From contig NZ_CP106679.1 in the NCBI RefSeq assembly GCF_025502585.1, forward strand, positions 1,829,501-1,893,500: a stretch of DNA of 64,000 nucleotides, read 5' to 3'. This DNA is from Reichenbachiella agarivorans. Lineage in GTDB: Bacteria > Bacteroidota > Bacteroidia > Cytophagales > Cyclobacteriaceae. Position numbers and translations under genes: made by a program. Under the pieces are notes generated by a model, which had not been told where the DNA came from, made no database searches, and saw only the letters and a program-made list of their open reading frames with translations. Below, piece by piece: positions 33,965 through 43,899 of the stretch (within the stretch, counting starts at the first letter, position 1; each line of letters opens with the position of its first letter).

Positions 33965-35356
33965 CTATTTTGAAACTTCTCTGGCGTAATCAGACACGCG
34001 ACTGATGATTTTGGAAGCGACTCTGCTGGCGGCACTATTTGACAAACTGGCTTCACTGATGTACTCCACCTCTGTATCACGCAAGCGAGGTATCGCTCTC
34101 TTGTCTCCAGATTTGTAAGAAAACCATGTTCCAGCCCATTTTTCTGTATGTGACACCTCATCTACTGCAATGATTCGTCCTGTGGTAATATCTACTATTT
34201 TGTAGGTCGCCGTGACTGTAGATCTGGCAATTTTGTTGTTTTCATTCATTTTGACAGTCACTTCTTCTTTGATGTCACGAGTTTTTTCTTTGCCATCTTC
34301 CATATACTTTTCTTCTCCTACTTTGACTTTGGCAGAATAACTGCGCTCGACTGGATCCAGTCTCTCTCTTTCAAAGGTTGCTTGCGTGACTTTTCCGATC
34401 ATGATGGAGTTGACACCCACCAGTTCACCCAGGTCTGCTGTCGTACCCTCTGCCATCAAACCCGAAATACTTAATTTCTGTTCCGCCAATATTCTATTCA
34501 GTGCATCTCGGTCCAGTACTTCGAAAAATTCATACACGTCACCTCGACCTGAAAAGTACGACAATATATCATAAGTGATGCTCCCTGCTACATTGTTGCC
34601 GCTGTTGGCTACATTGTCAAAATCCGAAAGACCCAAACGTGTCGTACCCAATTTTCGAGAGGTTGCATACCGATCTTTTGAATCTCGGTAATTGTCCTTG
34701 TACTCGTAGGCATAGCGAAAACTTTTGGCTGCTTGTTTACTGGATTCCAAATCTTGGTTTTGTGAGAATTCACGCCCTTTGGCATAGTGCATAGCTGCAG
34801 CTGACTCGATCGCTTCGTCCAAAGCCACCTTTGCTTCAGACAAGGCTTCATCCACATTGACGATGTTGAGTGCCATGTCAGGGTCATTCTTTTTCACAGA
34901 CTTAAACTTTTCAGGATTGGTTGTATTCAGGACGGTATTGTATTTTTTGATAACCATGTAATAATTGACGATCTCTGCCTTCTGGTTGACCGTCTCATCA
35001 TCGACGAATATTTGGCTATTTTGTTTTAGATCCTCGATGGCAGCTATATTGCTATTAGTGATCCAGTCATAATTGGTTCGTAGCAACTCCTGCAAGTCCG
35101 AAATAGACCCCTTTCTATTGGCGATTTTGAGCCCTGTGGAGGCGTTGATCAATCCTACACTTGGCTTGAAGCGTTCGGGCACATTGGCATCCTCAAAAGT
35201 GCTTTTCCCTGAATCAAAATTGCGTTTGGCTTCTCTTTCATAATAATTCTCACCTTCATCATTTTTTATATTGAATTGATAAAGTTGGTAGGTTTTCTGA
35301 GTGAAAGCAGAAAATGACAAGGTCGTGAGGAGTAAGGTCGAAATGAGTATTTTCAT
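33965..35356 (-). CDS. CsgG/HfaB-like secreted protein
   Basis: A 463-residue exported protein (signal peptide about 1-18). The N-terminal half is helical with many charged residues. The C-terminal half (about 245-463) contains the CsgG-type core: FEVLDRDALNRILAEQKLSISGLM, ELVGVNSIMIGKVTQ and ITTGRIIAVDEVSH. CsgG proteins form curli secretion pores, but many Bacteroidota members are periplasmic or outer-membrane proteins of unknown role. No lipobox is present and no curli subunit genes are nearby. A functionally similar LPP20-like protein is encoded at 45 kb. Confidence 0.72.
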   Translation of the reverse strand: MKILISTLLLTTLSFSAFTQKTYQLYQFNIKNDEGENYYEREAKRNFDSGKSTFEDANVPERFKPSVGLINASTGLKIANRKGSISDLQELLRTNYDWITNSNIAAIEDLKQNSQIFVDDETVNQKAEIVNYYMVIKKYNTVLNTTNPEKFKSVKKNDPDMALNIVNVDEALSEAKVALDEAIESAAAMHYAKGREFSQNQDLESSKQAAKSFRYAYEYKDNYRDSKDRYATSRKLGTTRLGLSDFDNVANSGNNVAGSITYDILSYFSGRGDVYEFFEVLDRDALNRILAEQKLSISGLMAEGTTADLGELVGVNSIMIGKVTQATFERERLDPVERSYSAKVKVGEEKYMEDGKEKTRDIKEEVTVKMNENNKIARSTVTATYKIVDITTGRIIAVDEVSHTEKWAGTWFSYKSGDKRAIPRLRDTEVEYISEASLSNSAASRVASKIISRVSDYAREVSK

Positions 35357-35667
35357 TGTTGATTATTCACTAAAAAGAATACTGATCAAATATGCTTGCT
35401 AAAATATGAATTTTAGATTGATAATCTAGCAACTGCTATGAAGTCCTTCTTTGATTCTTATTATATAGAAAAAGCCACTTGTCCCTAGACAAGTGGCTTG
35501 CAGATTTAGTAGTCTGAGTTCAATTATGAATATTCCTTCAAGGGCTTTCTTTGAGGGATTCTACATTTTTTATCAAATTTTATTATTTCTATTGTGGATC
35601 AAGAATCCTTTTCGAACACCGAACTACGGATGGTCGACTTGATGCTTTTTCTTTGTTGATCATTAAC
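35357..35667. other. Gap holding the hexosaminidase terminator
   Basis: This 311-bp stretch carries the hairpin at 35472-35499 and otherwise nothing I recognise. Confidence 0.5.
35461..35499 (-). terminator. Intrinsic terminator downstream of the GH20 gene
   Basis: AAGCCACTTGTC (35472-35483) and GACAAGTGGCTT (35488-35499) form a perfect 12-bp stem with a 4-nt loop. On the minus strand it is followed by TTTTTCTATAT. It lies about 170 bp beyond the hexosaminidase stop. Confidence 0.85.
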
Positions 35668-37554
35668 TCAATCTACCATCCCCACTTCGAACTCGGTCAT
35701 TTTGCCCACTGCTACCTCATCAATGAATAGTTGTGCTTTGATTGTCTGCCCTTGACTGGCGGTGATTGGCTCTACATACTCCTGTGAGGCAAGGCTTGGT
35801 TTGCTGCCATCTAGTGTATATTTCATACCAGGTTCGTTCATTTGATTGCTCAAAGTGATCTGATAATTACCCTCAGTATTTGATTCAGACTGCATCGAAA
35901 CGAAATAAATACTCTTGGCATAGTTGATGTCCAGCATATCAAAACGCGCCAATTGCTTTGGTATTCTGTTTTTGAAGTCCACCCAATCCTTGTTGGCTTC
36001 TTTTGACCAAACTACTTCTGCCAGTGCACTGACTCTTGGATAAACCTGATATTCTATTTGATCTTCAGTTGGCATGTATTCAGTCCATACATTGGCCTGC
36101 ACACCCATGATGTATTTTTGCTCGTCGACACTGAGTGCATCTGGCATAGGATCGTATGCATATACATTTTCCAAAGTCAGCAATCTACCGATAACAGTGG
36201 GTTCAAATTTTGGGTCTCCCTGATGATAATCCAAGTAAAGGAAGCGATCGGGGGACATGACTACATTGTGTTGGCTCTTGGCAGCAGCGATACCACCTGA
36301 CTCTCCTCTCCAAGACATCACAGCCGCATTGGGTGCCAATCCTCCCTCTAGTATTTCATCCCATCCGATAATTTGTCTGCCCTTAGAATTGACAAACTTC
36401 TCGATGCGAGTGATGAAATAGCTCTGCAATTCGTGCGCATCTTTCACGCCCAGTTCTTTCATCTTTGCTTGAATCTGAGCGGATTCTTCCCATTGTACTT
36501 TCATCGCCTCATCACCACCTATATGGATGTATTGGCTAGGGAACAATTCGATGACCTCAGCGAGAACATTCTCCAAGAATAAAAAGGTAGAATCCTCTAC
36601 GTTGAAAATATCAGGAAAAATACCCCAGTTGACTTCTACCTCTGGACGCTCTCCAGACGAGCCCAATTCTGGATAAGCTGCCACTGCTGCAGTTGCATGA
36701 CCTGGCAACTCTATCTCTGGAATGACCGTGATGTATCTATCCGCGGCATATGCGATGATTTCTTTGATTTGCTCTTGGGTATAGTATCCTCCATAGCGTT
36801 TGCCGTCATATACTTTGGGTTGGTTGCGAGAGGTGATGGTCAGGCTTTCTTTTCTGAATCCTCCGATCTCTGTCAACTTTGGGTATTTTTTGATTTCGAT
36901 TCTCCAACCTTGATCATCGGTCAAGTGCCAGTGAAATGTATTGAGTTTGTGCATCGCCATGTTGTCAATGTATTCTTTGATGAAAGCAATCGAGCTCATG
37001 TTGCGACAGACATCCAAATGCAAGCCTCTCCATTTGAATCGAGGTTGGTCACTGATCTGTACCAATGGCAGTGTCCAAACGACATCTTGCTGGAGTTCTT
37101 GGGCATAGATAGCTGTTGGCAGCAGTTGTTTCAAGGTCTGCATTCCATAAAACAAGCCCGAACCTGAGGTCGCTCTGATGATCACTCCCTTTTCGGTGGA
37201 CTCCAAGATATATGCTTCCTCACCTAGATCCGTTGGTACACCGACTGTGGTGAACAAAATCTGATTTTGGTCTGGCAATTGGTCTGTATCAAGTGTTGTC
37301 ACCTGAATGTCCCAACCAGTGACGCGACTCATATCAGTTGCAAATCGATTAGCCACTTTCAGCGCCTCATCATTGTCTTTTTTCGCAAAAACAACCAACC
37401 CTTCAGATAATGAAAGTTGACCAGAGGATTTTTTCATGTCCAATGGTCTTGGGATTATGCTTATTTCTTCCTGATAATCAGTCTGCTTTTGGGGAGTACA
37501 AGACATCACCAAACTGATGAGTCCTAGGATTAATATTTGATTGCGTATTTTCAT
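35668..37554 (-). CDS. Beta-N-acetylhexosaminidase, glycoside hydrolase family 20, lipoprotein
   Basis: A 628-residue lipoprotein (lipobox VMSC, Cys19). It has the GH20b N-terminal domain (about 30-165) and the catalytic TIM barrel (about 170-520) with RGLHLDVCRN, FHWHLTDDQGWRIEIKKYP and the catalytic Asp348-Glu349 pair in HIGGDEA. The C-terminal 70 residues form a small beta domain common in Bacteroidota members. It releases terminal GlcNAc or GalNAc from chitin oligomers, glycans or peptidoglycan fragments. The next gene upstream on the strand encodes a NagX-like acyltransferase (gap 56 bp), and a LacI regulator is divergent from both, so this is an amino-sugar catabolic unit. Confidence 0.95.
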   Translation of the reverse strand: MKIRNQILILGLISLVMSCTPQKQTDYQEEISIIPRPLDMKKSSGQLSLSEGLVVFAKKDNDEALKVANRFATDMSRVTGWDIQVTTLDTDQLPDQNQILFTTVGVPTDLGEEAYILESTEKGVIIRATSGSGLFYGMQTLKQLLPTAIYAQELQQDVVWTLPLVQISDQPRFKWRGLHLDVCRNMSSIAFIKEYIDNMAMHKLNTFHWHLTDDQGWRIEIKKYPKLTEIGGFRKESLTITSRNQPKVYDGKRYGGYYTQEQIKEIIAYAADRYITVIPEIELPGHATAAVAAYPELGSSGERPEVEVNWGIFPDIFNVEDSTFLFLENVLAEVIELFPSQYIHIGGDEAMKVQWEESAQIQAKMKELGVKDAHELQSYFITRIEKFVNSKGRQIIGWDEILEGGLAPNAAVMSWRGESGGIAAAKSQHNVVMSPDRFLYLDYHQGDPKFEPTVIGRLLTLENVYAYDPMPDALSVDEQKYIMGVQANVWTEYMPTEDQIEYQVYPRVSALAEVVWSKEANKDWVDFKNRIPKQLARFDMLDINYAKSIYFVSMQSESNTEGNYQITLSNQMNEPGMKYTLDGSKPSLASQEYVEPITASQGQTIKAQLFIDEVAVGKMTEFEVGMVD

Positions 37555-37610
37555 TTTATTGAATAAATAGGGTTTTGGAATGGCGGTCTAACTGACTCAA
37601 TACTTGTTAG

Positions 37611-38735
37611 TTAGACCTTGATATAAATTTTATTTTTGTCCATGAGGTATCCCATGCACCAATTGATCAGCATGAATCCAGTGGCAAACAAGAATGAAGC
37701 ATGGGCTGGAGGCAAAAAAGATGTCATGGACTGATATGCTATAGCTGCTATGCTGACATTCTTGATCTTGATCAAATGAAAAAGGGTAATCAATACACCA
37801 GAAAATGCATAGATAATCAAGGGGTTTCTACCAAATACTTCAAAAAAGTAGGTGCCTCCTTTCATTTTTTTGACTTCAATCACATAGACCAAAGCTGCCA
37901 ATGCCATCATATCAATACCTGAGGTCAATAGCACAAACGAACTCGTCCATATTTTTTTATTGATTGGGAAAAACAAGTCCCACCACAGACCAATTACCAC
38001 CAAGGCAACACCAGCGATCATGAGCTTGGCGATGGATTCGTAGTTGTTGCCCAACGACCGCAGCAAAGACCCTGTAAAATAGCCCAAAACCACATTGACA
38101 ATCGCTGGCAAGGTACTCAACATACCTTCTGGATCGAAAGGTACTCCCTCTCCAGTATAGAGATGATTCGCTCCGATGAGCGCATGATCAATAGGATTGC
38201 CCACAAACCCCATCAAACTATAAGGGTCATCTCCTCCGCAGAAATACAAAATCGCCCAATAACCTAGGAGCAAAACCACTGAGACAATCACTACTATTTG
38301 CCGACTGGCATAATGTACCAACGTCACCGTCAATGCATAACATATGGCGATCCTTTGTAGCACTCCAGGAATCCTCGTCGTGGAAAGTGAATAAAAACTA
38401 CCTGATTCAAAATCATAGAAGGGAAACCAATTGAGCAAAAATCCAATCAGGAAGATCAAGAAAGTACGTTTGAGTACTTTGCGCCAAAAAGCAGCATCCC
38501 CTTGCTCTGCAAATCTGTCCATGACAAAAGCCATGGCATTGCCGACCGCAAAAAGAAAGGAAGGAAAAACCAAATCTGTCAAGGTGAACCCATGCCAAGA
38601 AGCGTGCTGCAAGGGGCCATACTGTACACCCCACTCTCCAGGTGTATTCACCACTATCATGAGGCAAACCGTCGCACCTCTGAATACATCAAGAGCTAAG
38701 TATCTCGTCTTATTAATCATTGGCTTCATTTCCAT
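37611..38735 (-). CDS. NagX-like membrane acyltransferase (heparan-alpha-glucosaminide N-acetyltransferase family)
   Basis: A 374-residue membrane protein with about ten helices. The N-terminus RYLALDVFRGATVCLMIVVN and PSFLFAVGNAMAF are hallmarks of the COG4299/DUF5009 group to which NagX belongs. Relatives include lysosomal HGSNAT, which acetylates terminal glucosamine using cytosolic acetyl-CoA. Pairing with a GH20 hexosaminidase and a divergent LacI regulator supports a role in amino-sugar uptake or processing. Transport rather than acyl transfer has also been suggested for bacterial members. The start may be the second Met (37 nt from the 5' end region), which affects only a few residues. 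Confidence 0.83.
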   Translation of the reverse strand: MEMKPMINKTRYLALDVFRGATVCLMIVVNTPGEWGVQYGPLQHASWHGFTLTDLVFPSFLFAVGNAMAFVMDRFAEQGDAAFWRKVLKRTFLIFLIGFLLNWFPFYDFESGSFYSLSTTRIPGVLQRIAICYALTVTLVHYASRQIVVIVSVVLLLGYWAILYFCGGDDPYSLMGFVGNPIDHALIGANHLYTGEGVPFDPEGMLSTLPAIVNVVLGYFTGSLLRSLGNNYESIAKLMIAGVALVVIGLWWDLFFPINKKIWTSSFVLLTSGIDMMALAALVYVIEVKKMKGGTYFFEVFGRNPLIIYAFSGVLITLFHLIKIKNVSIAAIAYQSMTSFLPPAHASFLFATGFMLINWCMGYLMDKNKIYIKV

Positions 38736-38820
38736 TTCGCATCACAAACCATATTCCTGAGATGTTTCTGCGAACAAGATAAAGATACCTCTTTTAATTA
38801 AAAAGCATTTTAATATAAAT

Positions 38821-38834
38821 TGTGTGCGCACACA
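38821..38834. promoter_or_regulatory. Perfect palindrome, putative LacI-family operator
   Basis: TGTGTGCGCACACA is a perfect 14-bp palindrome with a central CG pair, the usual geometry of LacI/GalR operators. It lies in the divergent region between the NagX/GH20 operon and the LacI-family regulator gene, 86 bp from the nagX start and 98 bp from the regulator start. Confidence 0.65.
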
Positions 38835-38931
38835 TTGAGCGTAATGAATTAACTATCCAGATTGCTCTTTCAAAATCTGGACTTTATATCCATGCCGTTT
38901 GACTATTTTTGGAATCCAAATGACTATATAG

Positions 38932-39990
38932 ATGAGTGACAACAAAAATATCCGAATCAAGGATATCGCCAAGATGGCAGGAGTATCAGTGGGAACGGTT
39001 GATCGTGTCATCCACAAGCGGGGAAAGGTAGCTGAGGATATTCAGAAAAAAATCGAGAAGGTACTCAAAGAAACGGGTTACAAACCCAACCTGCTTGCTC
39101 GTACCCTTGGTTCCAACAAGGCTGTCAAAATCGCCATCCTAATCCCCGACCCAGATCAAGATGAGTATTGGGCACTGTCGCAGGCTGGAATCGACCAAAG
39201 CCTACAAGAGTGGTCTCAATACAATCTAGAGTTGTCTGCGCATCATTTTGATCTCTATGATAGCTCGTCCTTTGCCTCCATCGCCCAGTCCGTACTGGAT
39301 TTGCAGCCAGATGGAGTAGTCGCTGCCCCGATATTTCATCATGAGTCATTGGATTTCTTTGGGCAGCTCAAGAAGCAGAATATCCCGTTTGTACTCTTCA
39401 ACACCAACCTGACCGAACTGAACCCTTTGTCATTCATTGGTCAAGATCTGTATCAGAGTGGCAAAGTCGCGGGTGAACTGCTCAGCTACTGTATCGAACC
39501 TGATGATCAGATTGCGGTCTTGCACATCTCAGAAAGCATCGAAAACTCCGTTCACCTCAAGGCCAAGGAAAGTGGATTGCGTGATTTTGTTCAAAAAGAC
39601 TACCTTGTACAAAGCCATGATCTCAACAATGTAGATGATCCTAATTTTGAAACAGAGGTAGAAAGAATTCTGCGTGAACCTGAATTAGGAGGTGTGTTCG
39701 TGTCGACATCCAAAGGCACGCACATCATCGCTTCGATCCTGGAACAATGCGACCTCAGACATATCAAACTCGTAGGCTATGATCTCCTCGCCAAAAACCT
39801 CGAACATCTACAAAGAGGAAACGTCAACTTTTTGATCAACCAAAACCCAAAACGAATGACACTGGTAGGAATCAGCCATCTGACCAACTACCTACTCTTT
39901 CACAAAGACATGCCCAGCAAAGAGCTCTTCCCTCTAGAAATTATCACGCCACAAAATGTAGATTCCTACATTCAATCTAGGATTCACTGA
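38932..39990 (+). CDS. LacI-family transcriptional regulator
   Basis: A 352-residue repressor-type protein. The N-terminal LacI helix-turn-helix reads IRIKDIAKMAGVSVGTVDRVIHKRGKV, with the hinge-helix NLLARTLGSNK. The remainder is a periplasmic-binding-protein-like domain with VKIAILIPDPDQDEYW and FNTNLTELNPLSFIGQDLYQSG, typical of the Bacteroidota subgroup with GTVDRV instead of the commoner STVSRV. It is divergent from the nagX/GH20 genes with a palindromic operator between them, so it probably senses an amino-sugar and regulates that unit. The downstream Xus operon has its own promoter. Confidence 0.93.
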   Translation: MSDNKNIRIKDIAKMAGVSVGTVDRVIHKRGKVAEDIQKKIEKVLKETGYKPNLLARTLGSNKAVKIAILIPDPDQDEYWALSQAGIDQSLQEWSQYNLELSAHHFDLYDSSSFASIAQSVLDLQPDGVVAAPIFHHESLDFFGQLKKQNIPFVLFNTNLTELNPLSFIGQDLYQSGKVAGELLSYCIEPDDQIAVLHISESIENSVHLKAKESGLRDFVQKDYLVQSHDLNNVDDPNFETEVERILREPELGGVFVSTSKGTHIIASILEQCDLRHIKLVGYDLLAKNLEHLQRGNVNFLINQNPKRMTLVGISHLTNYLLFHKDMPSKELFPLEIITPQNVDSYIQSRIH

Positions 39991-40006
39991 CATTCATTTC
40001 TGCAAT

Positions 40007-40055
40007 AATCACTACAAGTAGTGATTGTACCCAACATATTTCAGGGCTAAGTTTG
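40007..40055 (+). promoter_or_regulatory. Promoter of the xus-like operon with overlapping palindrome
   Basis: TTG (40025-40027), a 20-bp spacer and TAAGTTTG (40048-40055) fit the -33/-7 pattern, placing the transcript start about 25 nt before the GTG at 40085. A perfect 9-2-9 inverted repeat, AATCACTAC-AA-GTAGTGATT (40007-40026), overlaps the -33 element, as expected for a repressor operator. It is not a terminator, since no T-run follows. Confidence 0.65.
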
Positions 40056-40084
40056 CGCTTGTTATTTTTAATCAGTCTTAATAA

Positions 40085-42496
40085 GTGTTTAAAACTTCTG
40101 CTTTTTTCCTCTCGATTTGCCTCTTGCTGTTGGCACAAACGGTTTCTGCACAAAACGGAATCGTACATGGCGTCATCGTCGATGAAAACAGTCAGCCATT
40201 ACCTGGGATTAGTATTAGACTAGGAGATACGGGTACGGGAGCTGCCACAGATATTGATGGCAACTTCATGATCCGAGGATTGCATGCAGGTACTCACACC
40301 TTCCACATTAGTGGGTTAGGCTATCAAAAGCAAAGCCTGAAACATACGCTATCTGCCAACCAAAAACTGGAAATAAAAATCCAGTTGAAAGAGGATACCA
40401 AAGAGATGGACGAAGTTGTCATTCATGGCAAGTCAGAGGCAAGAGAAATCATGGAAACGGGGTTTGCTGTCAATGTGATTGAGGCAAAAGAAGCTAGTCT
40501 AAGAAACATTCAAACAAACGAATTGTTAAACACTACGGTAGGAGTGAAGATTCGTCAAAATGGAGGCTTAGGTTCTGAAGTTAGTTATAGTCTAAATGGG
40601 TTGTCAGGAAGTTCTGTACGAATTTTTATCGATGGAATTCCTATCTCCATATATGGCAATTCATTTAACCTGAATAGCATTCCGCCTTCAATGATTAAAA
40701 ATATTGAAGTGTACAAAGGGGTGGTTCCAGGTCATTTGGCTGACGATGCTTTGGGTGGAGCCATCAATATTGTACTTCACAAAGAAACCAAAACCAATTT
40801 CAACGCTTCGGTTTCTTACGGGTCGTTCAACACCCTACAGGCCAGTGCCAATGGTTTGTACCGTTTTGAAAAATCAGGACTTACGGTCAAGGCATCCGCT
40901 TTTTATAATTATTCTGACAATGATTATGAAGTTTCAGGTCGAAGTGTTGTAGTAACCGGAATAGGGGGCGTGCAAACACCTATTACAGCCAAAAGATTTA
41001 ACGATGCCTATAAATCTACAGGGGGAATGGTTCAAATAGGTTATACCAATGTAAAATGGGCAGATCAATTTTTCATTGGTTTTACAGGTTCCAGTGATTA
41101 CAAAGAAGTTCAACATGGTGCTTTTATGACCATTACACCTTACAAGGACAGGTTTTTGGAGTCAAATGCCATGCTAGCAAACTTAACCTACCAAAAGAAA
41201 GACCTTTTTGTGAAAGGATTGGATATAAATGTGAATGGGTTGTATGGCAAACGAAATCGTGCTGTTAACGACACGGTGGCATGGGCTTATAGCTGGAATG
41301 GGGAAAGAGCTACTGATTTTAGAGGAAATGAGTACCAATATTCATGGAGATCACAACAAGAAGGTGGACCTACCTTGGCCAAAATAGATAGAAACGTAGC
41401 GTCCATTCGAACAGGCTTGTCTTATACCATTAGTAATCACCATAAAATATTGCTAAACCATGTTTACAGCAGTATTGACAGAGAAGATAGTGATGCTTTA
41501 AGATCGGTTTTGGAGAATACATTTAGAGGAACAAGAGATTTACATAAAAACATCGTTTCTGCAACTTATGAGGTCAACGCTTTTAACGAGAAACTAAAAG
41601 CCAATGTGTTTGGGAAGTACTACCAACAAAAAACCGTAAACATAGATCCTGAAATCAATGAAGTAACCAATGAGGTAGAAGATGATATTACCAGTGTCAA
41701 TACAAAAGATCAAGGTTATGGATACACGGTTTCCTATGCCATTCTTCCAAACGTTATTTTGCTGACTTCTGCAGAAAAGGCCGTCAGGTTGCCAAATGAA
41801 AGTGAAGTGTTTGGTGATGACGGTGACAATGTAGTCGCCAACCCAAGTATCAGACCCGAGCTGAGCAACAACTATAACCTAGGGTTTAGGCTTGGGACAT
41901 TTACAATCAAAAAGCATGACTTTACTGTCTCTACCAATTTCTTTACAAGAAATATTAAAGACAGAATTGGTCTGCCTATTGAAACATCTTTGAATGTCAA
42001 CGATGAAACCATACTTTATGAAAACCAAGGCAACGGCACATCCAAAGGAGTAGAGGCACAATTGGAGTACACATACAACAACAATCTTGGATTCAATTTC
42101 AATGTTTCCCATTTCGATTTGAAGGTGGTAAACCGAGGCGTAGAAATAGACGTGCCAAACACTCCTTTTTTTACCATGAATGGTAGTTTGCGCTACTCGT
42201 TTAAGGATCTAATTCAAAAAAACGCGAGGTTAAACCTCTTCTACACCATGTACTTTACGGATGAGTTTTCATACTTGGTACCTCAAGGATCAAATACTGT
42301 AGGAGATGATTTTTTTAAAATACCTACACAATTGGCGCAAGATTTTGGGATGAGCTATGTATTCCCAAACAACCAACTTGTAGCGAGTTTTGACATCAAA
42401 AATATATTAGATAAACCCGTATATGACAACCTGTCTGTGCAAAAACCAGGTAGGGCTTTTTATCTAAAAATAAATTACAGAATCAATAAATTTTAA
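40085..42496 (+). CDS. xusA: TonB-dependent receptor, XusA-like (siderophore uptake)
   Basis: An 803-residue outer-membrane receptor: signal peptide about 1-22 (ending TVSAQ), carboxypeptidase-regulatory-like domain (about 24-105), plug (about 115-225 with VRIFIDGIPISIYG and DDALGGAINIVL) and a barrel ending in RAFYLKINYRINKF. The start codon is GTG at 40085, directly before the signal peptide. It is followed by a DUF4374 lipoprotein and a PepSY membrane protein. That trio equals the XusABC xenosiderophore system described in Bacteroides. I infer ferric-siderophore uptake from this context; the ligand is unknown. Confidence 0.83.
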   Translation: MFKTSAFFLSICLLLLAQTVSAQNGIVHGVIVDENSQPLPGISIRLGDTGTGAATDIDGNFMIRGLHAGTHTFHISGLGYQKQSLKHTLSANQKLEIKIQLKEDTKEMDEVVIHGKSEAREIMETGFAVNVIEAKEASLRNIQTNELLNTTVGVKIRQNGGLGSEVSYSLNGLSGSSVRIFIDGIPISIYGNSFNLNSIPPSMIKNIEVYKGVVPGHLADDALGGAINIVLHKETKTNFNASVSYGSFNTLQASANGLYRFEKSGLTVKASAFYNYSDNDYEVSGRSVVVTGIGGVQTPITAKRFNDAYKSTGGMVQIGYTNVKWADQFFIGFTGSSDYKEVQHGAFMTITPYKDRFLESNAMLANLTYQKKDLFVKGLDINVNGLYGKRNRAVNDTVAWAYSWNGERATDFRGNEYQYSWRSQQEGGPTLAKIDRNVASIRTGLSYTISNHHKILLNHVYSSIDREDSDALRSVLENTFRGTRDLHKNIVSATYEVNAFNEKLKANVFGKYYQQKTVNIDPEINEVTNEVEDDITSVNTKDQGYGYTVSYAILPNVILLTSAEKAVRLPNESEVFGDDGDNVVANPSIRPELSNNYNLGFRLGTFTIKKHDFTVSTNFFTRNIKDRIGLPIETSLNVNDETILYENQGNGTSKGVEAQLEYTYNNNLGFNFNVSHFDLKVVNRGVEIDVPNTPFFTMNGSLRYSFKDLIQKNARLNLFYTMYFTDEFSYLVPQGSNTVGDDFFKIPTQLAQDFGMSYVFPNNQLVASFDIKNILDKPVYDNLSVQKPGRAFYLKINYRINKF

Positions 42497-42516
42497 CTTT
42501 ACTAATATACCTACAT

Positions 42517-43872
42517 ATGAAACGAAGCTTTTTGAATTATAAAACGTTGAGCTCCATTGTACTACTTACAATTGGACTAACGACAGCTTGTACTACTGAC
42601 GACAATGGCTTAGATCCAGTAGAACCAACCGAATCTAGATGGATTACTGTTGCCGCAGCAAGAATGGGAGACAATCCTGGTGACGGAAATGGAGGAACAT
42701 TGATTTACTCACTAAGCAGTGAAGAGGCCAAAGACCCTACGGTATCCATAGCACCTTTTGACAATGGATTTATTGTACCATCTAACAGAACAGCCAGATT
42801 GCAGTCTTCTGAAGATGGCAGCACCATGTTCAACATTAGCTATGCCGGTGATACGGGTGGACAATATTCGAAATACACTGTGGAAGGCGGACAAACTTTC
42901 ACTCAAGATGGTACTGGTATCAATATAGCCCCTTATGTAGGCACAGCACCAAGATGGATTAAATTGTTTGATGGGGATCAAACAGGGGCTGCTGTATATG
43001 TAAATACAGAAAGTGTTGTTGATGACAATGGCACACCAGAAGATGTAACAGACGATATTTACCATACTGAAGCTACCATGGGTGTAGTGACGATCAATTT
43101 GCAGAATTCATGGATCACGGGTTTCGAGGAAAGCTTAATTCCTTTGAGTGAAGAAGAAGAAGCTAATGGCTACTATATCTCTAGAATTGACATGCCTACT
43201 TTGAACGCCGCTGGTGATAAACTGTATATCGGTGCACGATTGAGCAAAGTAGATCCTGCTACAGGAGAATCAGATAACGATTACGATAATTTAGGATCTA
43301 AAACAATTGTATTGGACTATCCTTCACTTTCAAATCCATCTATCATTACATCTGCTGTTGGACACGGAAACACGAATGGCTATCGTAGTATCAATTCTTT
43401 CGAATACAACGGCAGTGTCTACCAGGCCAACCAAGATGATCCGAATGGTTCATACATCTTAAAGATTGATGCAAACAATCAATATGACGATTCTTATGTA
43501 TTTAATTTAGATGCTGCTTTAGGTGTAGAAGAGTCCTATGTTTTGGCATGGAGACCAGCTGCCAATGGAAAAGCCGTAGTAGCCTACCGAGATGCTAGCT
43601 CTGAAGAAGGTGTCGCAGGAGCACAAGGATTTTTTGCTTTGGTAGATTTAAATGCAAAAACAGCTCAAAAAATTGATGCTATCCCATACGAGGCAGACTT
43701 TTACTTATTCCAGTACCAAGGTTTTGTAGTGGATGGAACAGAAATTTACCTTACTCAAGCTCCTGTAGGGAAAAACGGAAACATCTACGTGGTAGATACT
43801 GAAACTGGTGATGTAACCAAAGGTGCCGAGTTAGTAAACGTTGAAGGAAGTCACTACATCGGAGTATTCTAA
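42517..43872 (+). CDS. xusB: DUF4374 lipoprotein, XusB-like
   Basis: A 451-residue lipoprotein (lipobox TTAC, Cys25) of the DUF4374 family: after a short acidic linker, repeated beta blades run to the C-terminus, consistent with a propeller. In XusABC the B component is a surface lipoprotein that captures siderophores and works with the TonB receptor. Segments such as SRWITVAAARMGDNPGDGNG and GNIYVVDTETGDVTKGAELV are typical family boundaries. The gap to xusA is 20 bp and to xusC 27 bp, so all three are one operon. Confidence 0.83.
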   Translation: MKRSFLNYKTLSSIVLLTIGLTTACTTDDNGLDPVEPTESRWITVAAARMGDNPGDGNGGTLIYSLSSEEAKDPTVSIAPFDNGFIVPSNRTARLQSSEDGSTMFNISYAGDTGGQYSKYTVEGGQTFTQDGTGINIAPYVGTAPRWIKLFDGDQTGAAVYVNTESVVDDNGTPEDVTDDIYHTEATMGVVTINLQNSWITGFEESLIPLSEEEEANGYYISRIDMPTLNAAGDKLYIGARLSKVDPATGESDNDYDNLGSKTIVLDYPSLSNPSIITSAVGHGNTNGYRSINSFEYNGSVYQANQDDPNGSYILKIDANNQYDDSYVFNLDAALGVEESYVLAWRPAANGKAVVAYRDASSEEGVAGAQGFFALVDLNAKTAQKIDAIPYEADFYLFQYQGFVVDGTEIYLTQAPVGKNGNIYVVDTETGDVTKGAELVNVEGSHYIGVF

Positions 43873-43899
43873 AATTAAATAAACAAATAAGGTCAGAAC

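Noticed and set aside
33965-35356. Curli secretion locus
   Set aside because: The CsgG-like protein lacks a lipobox and no CsgA/B/E/F-type genes are nearby, so a curli role is not supported.
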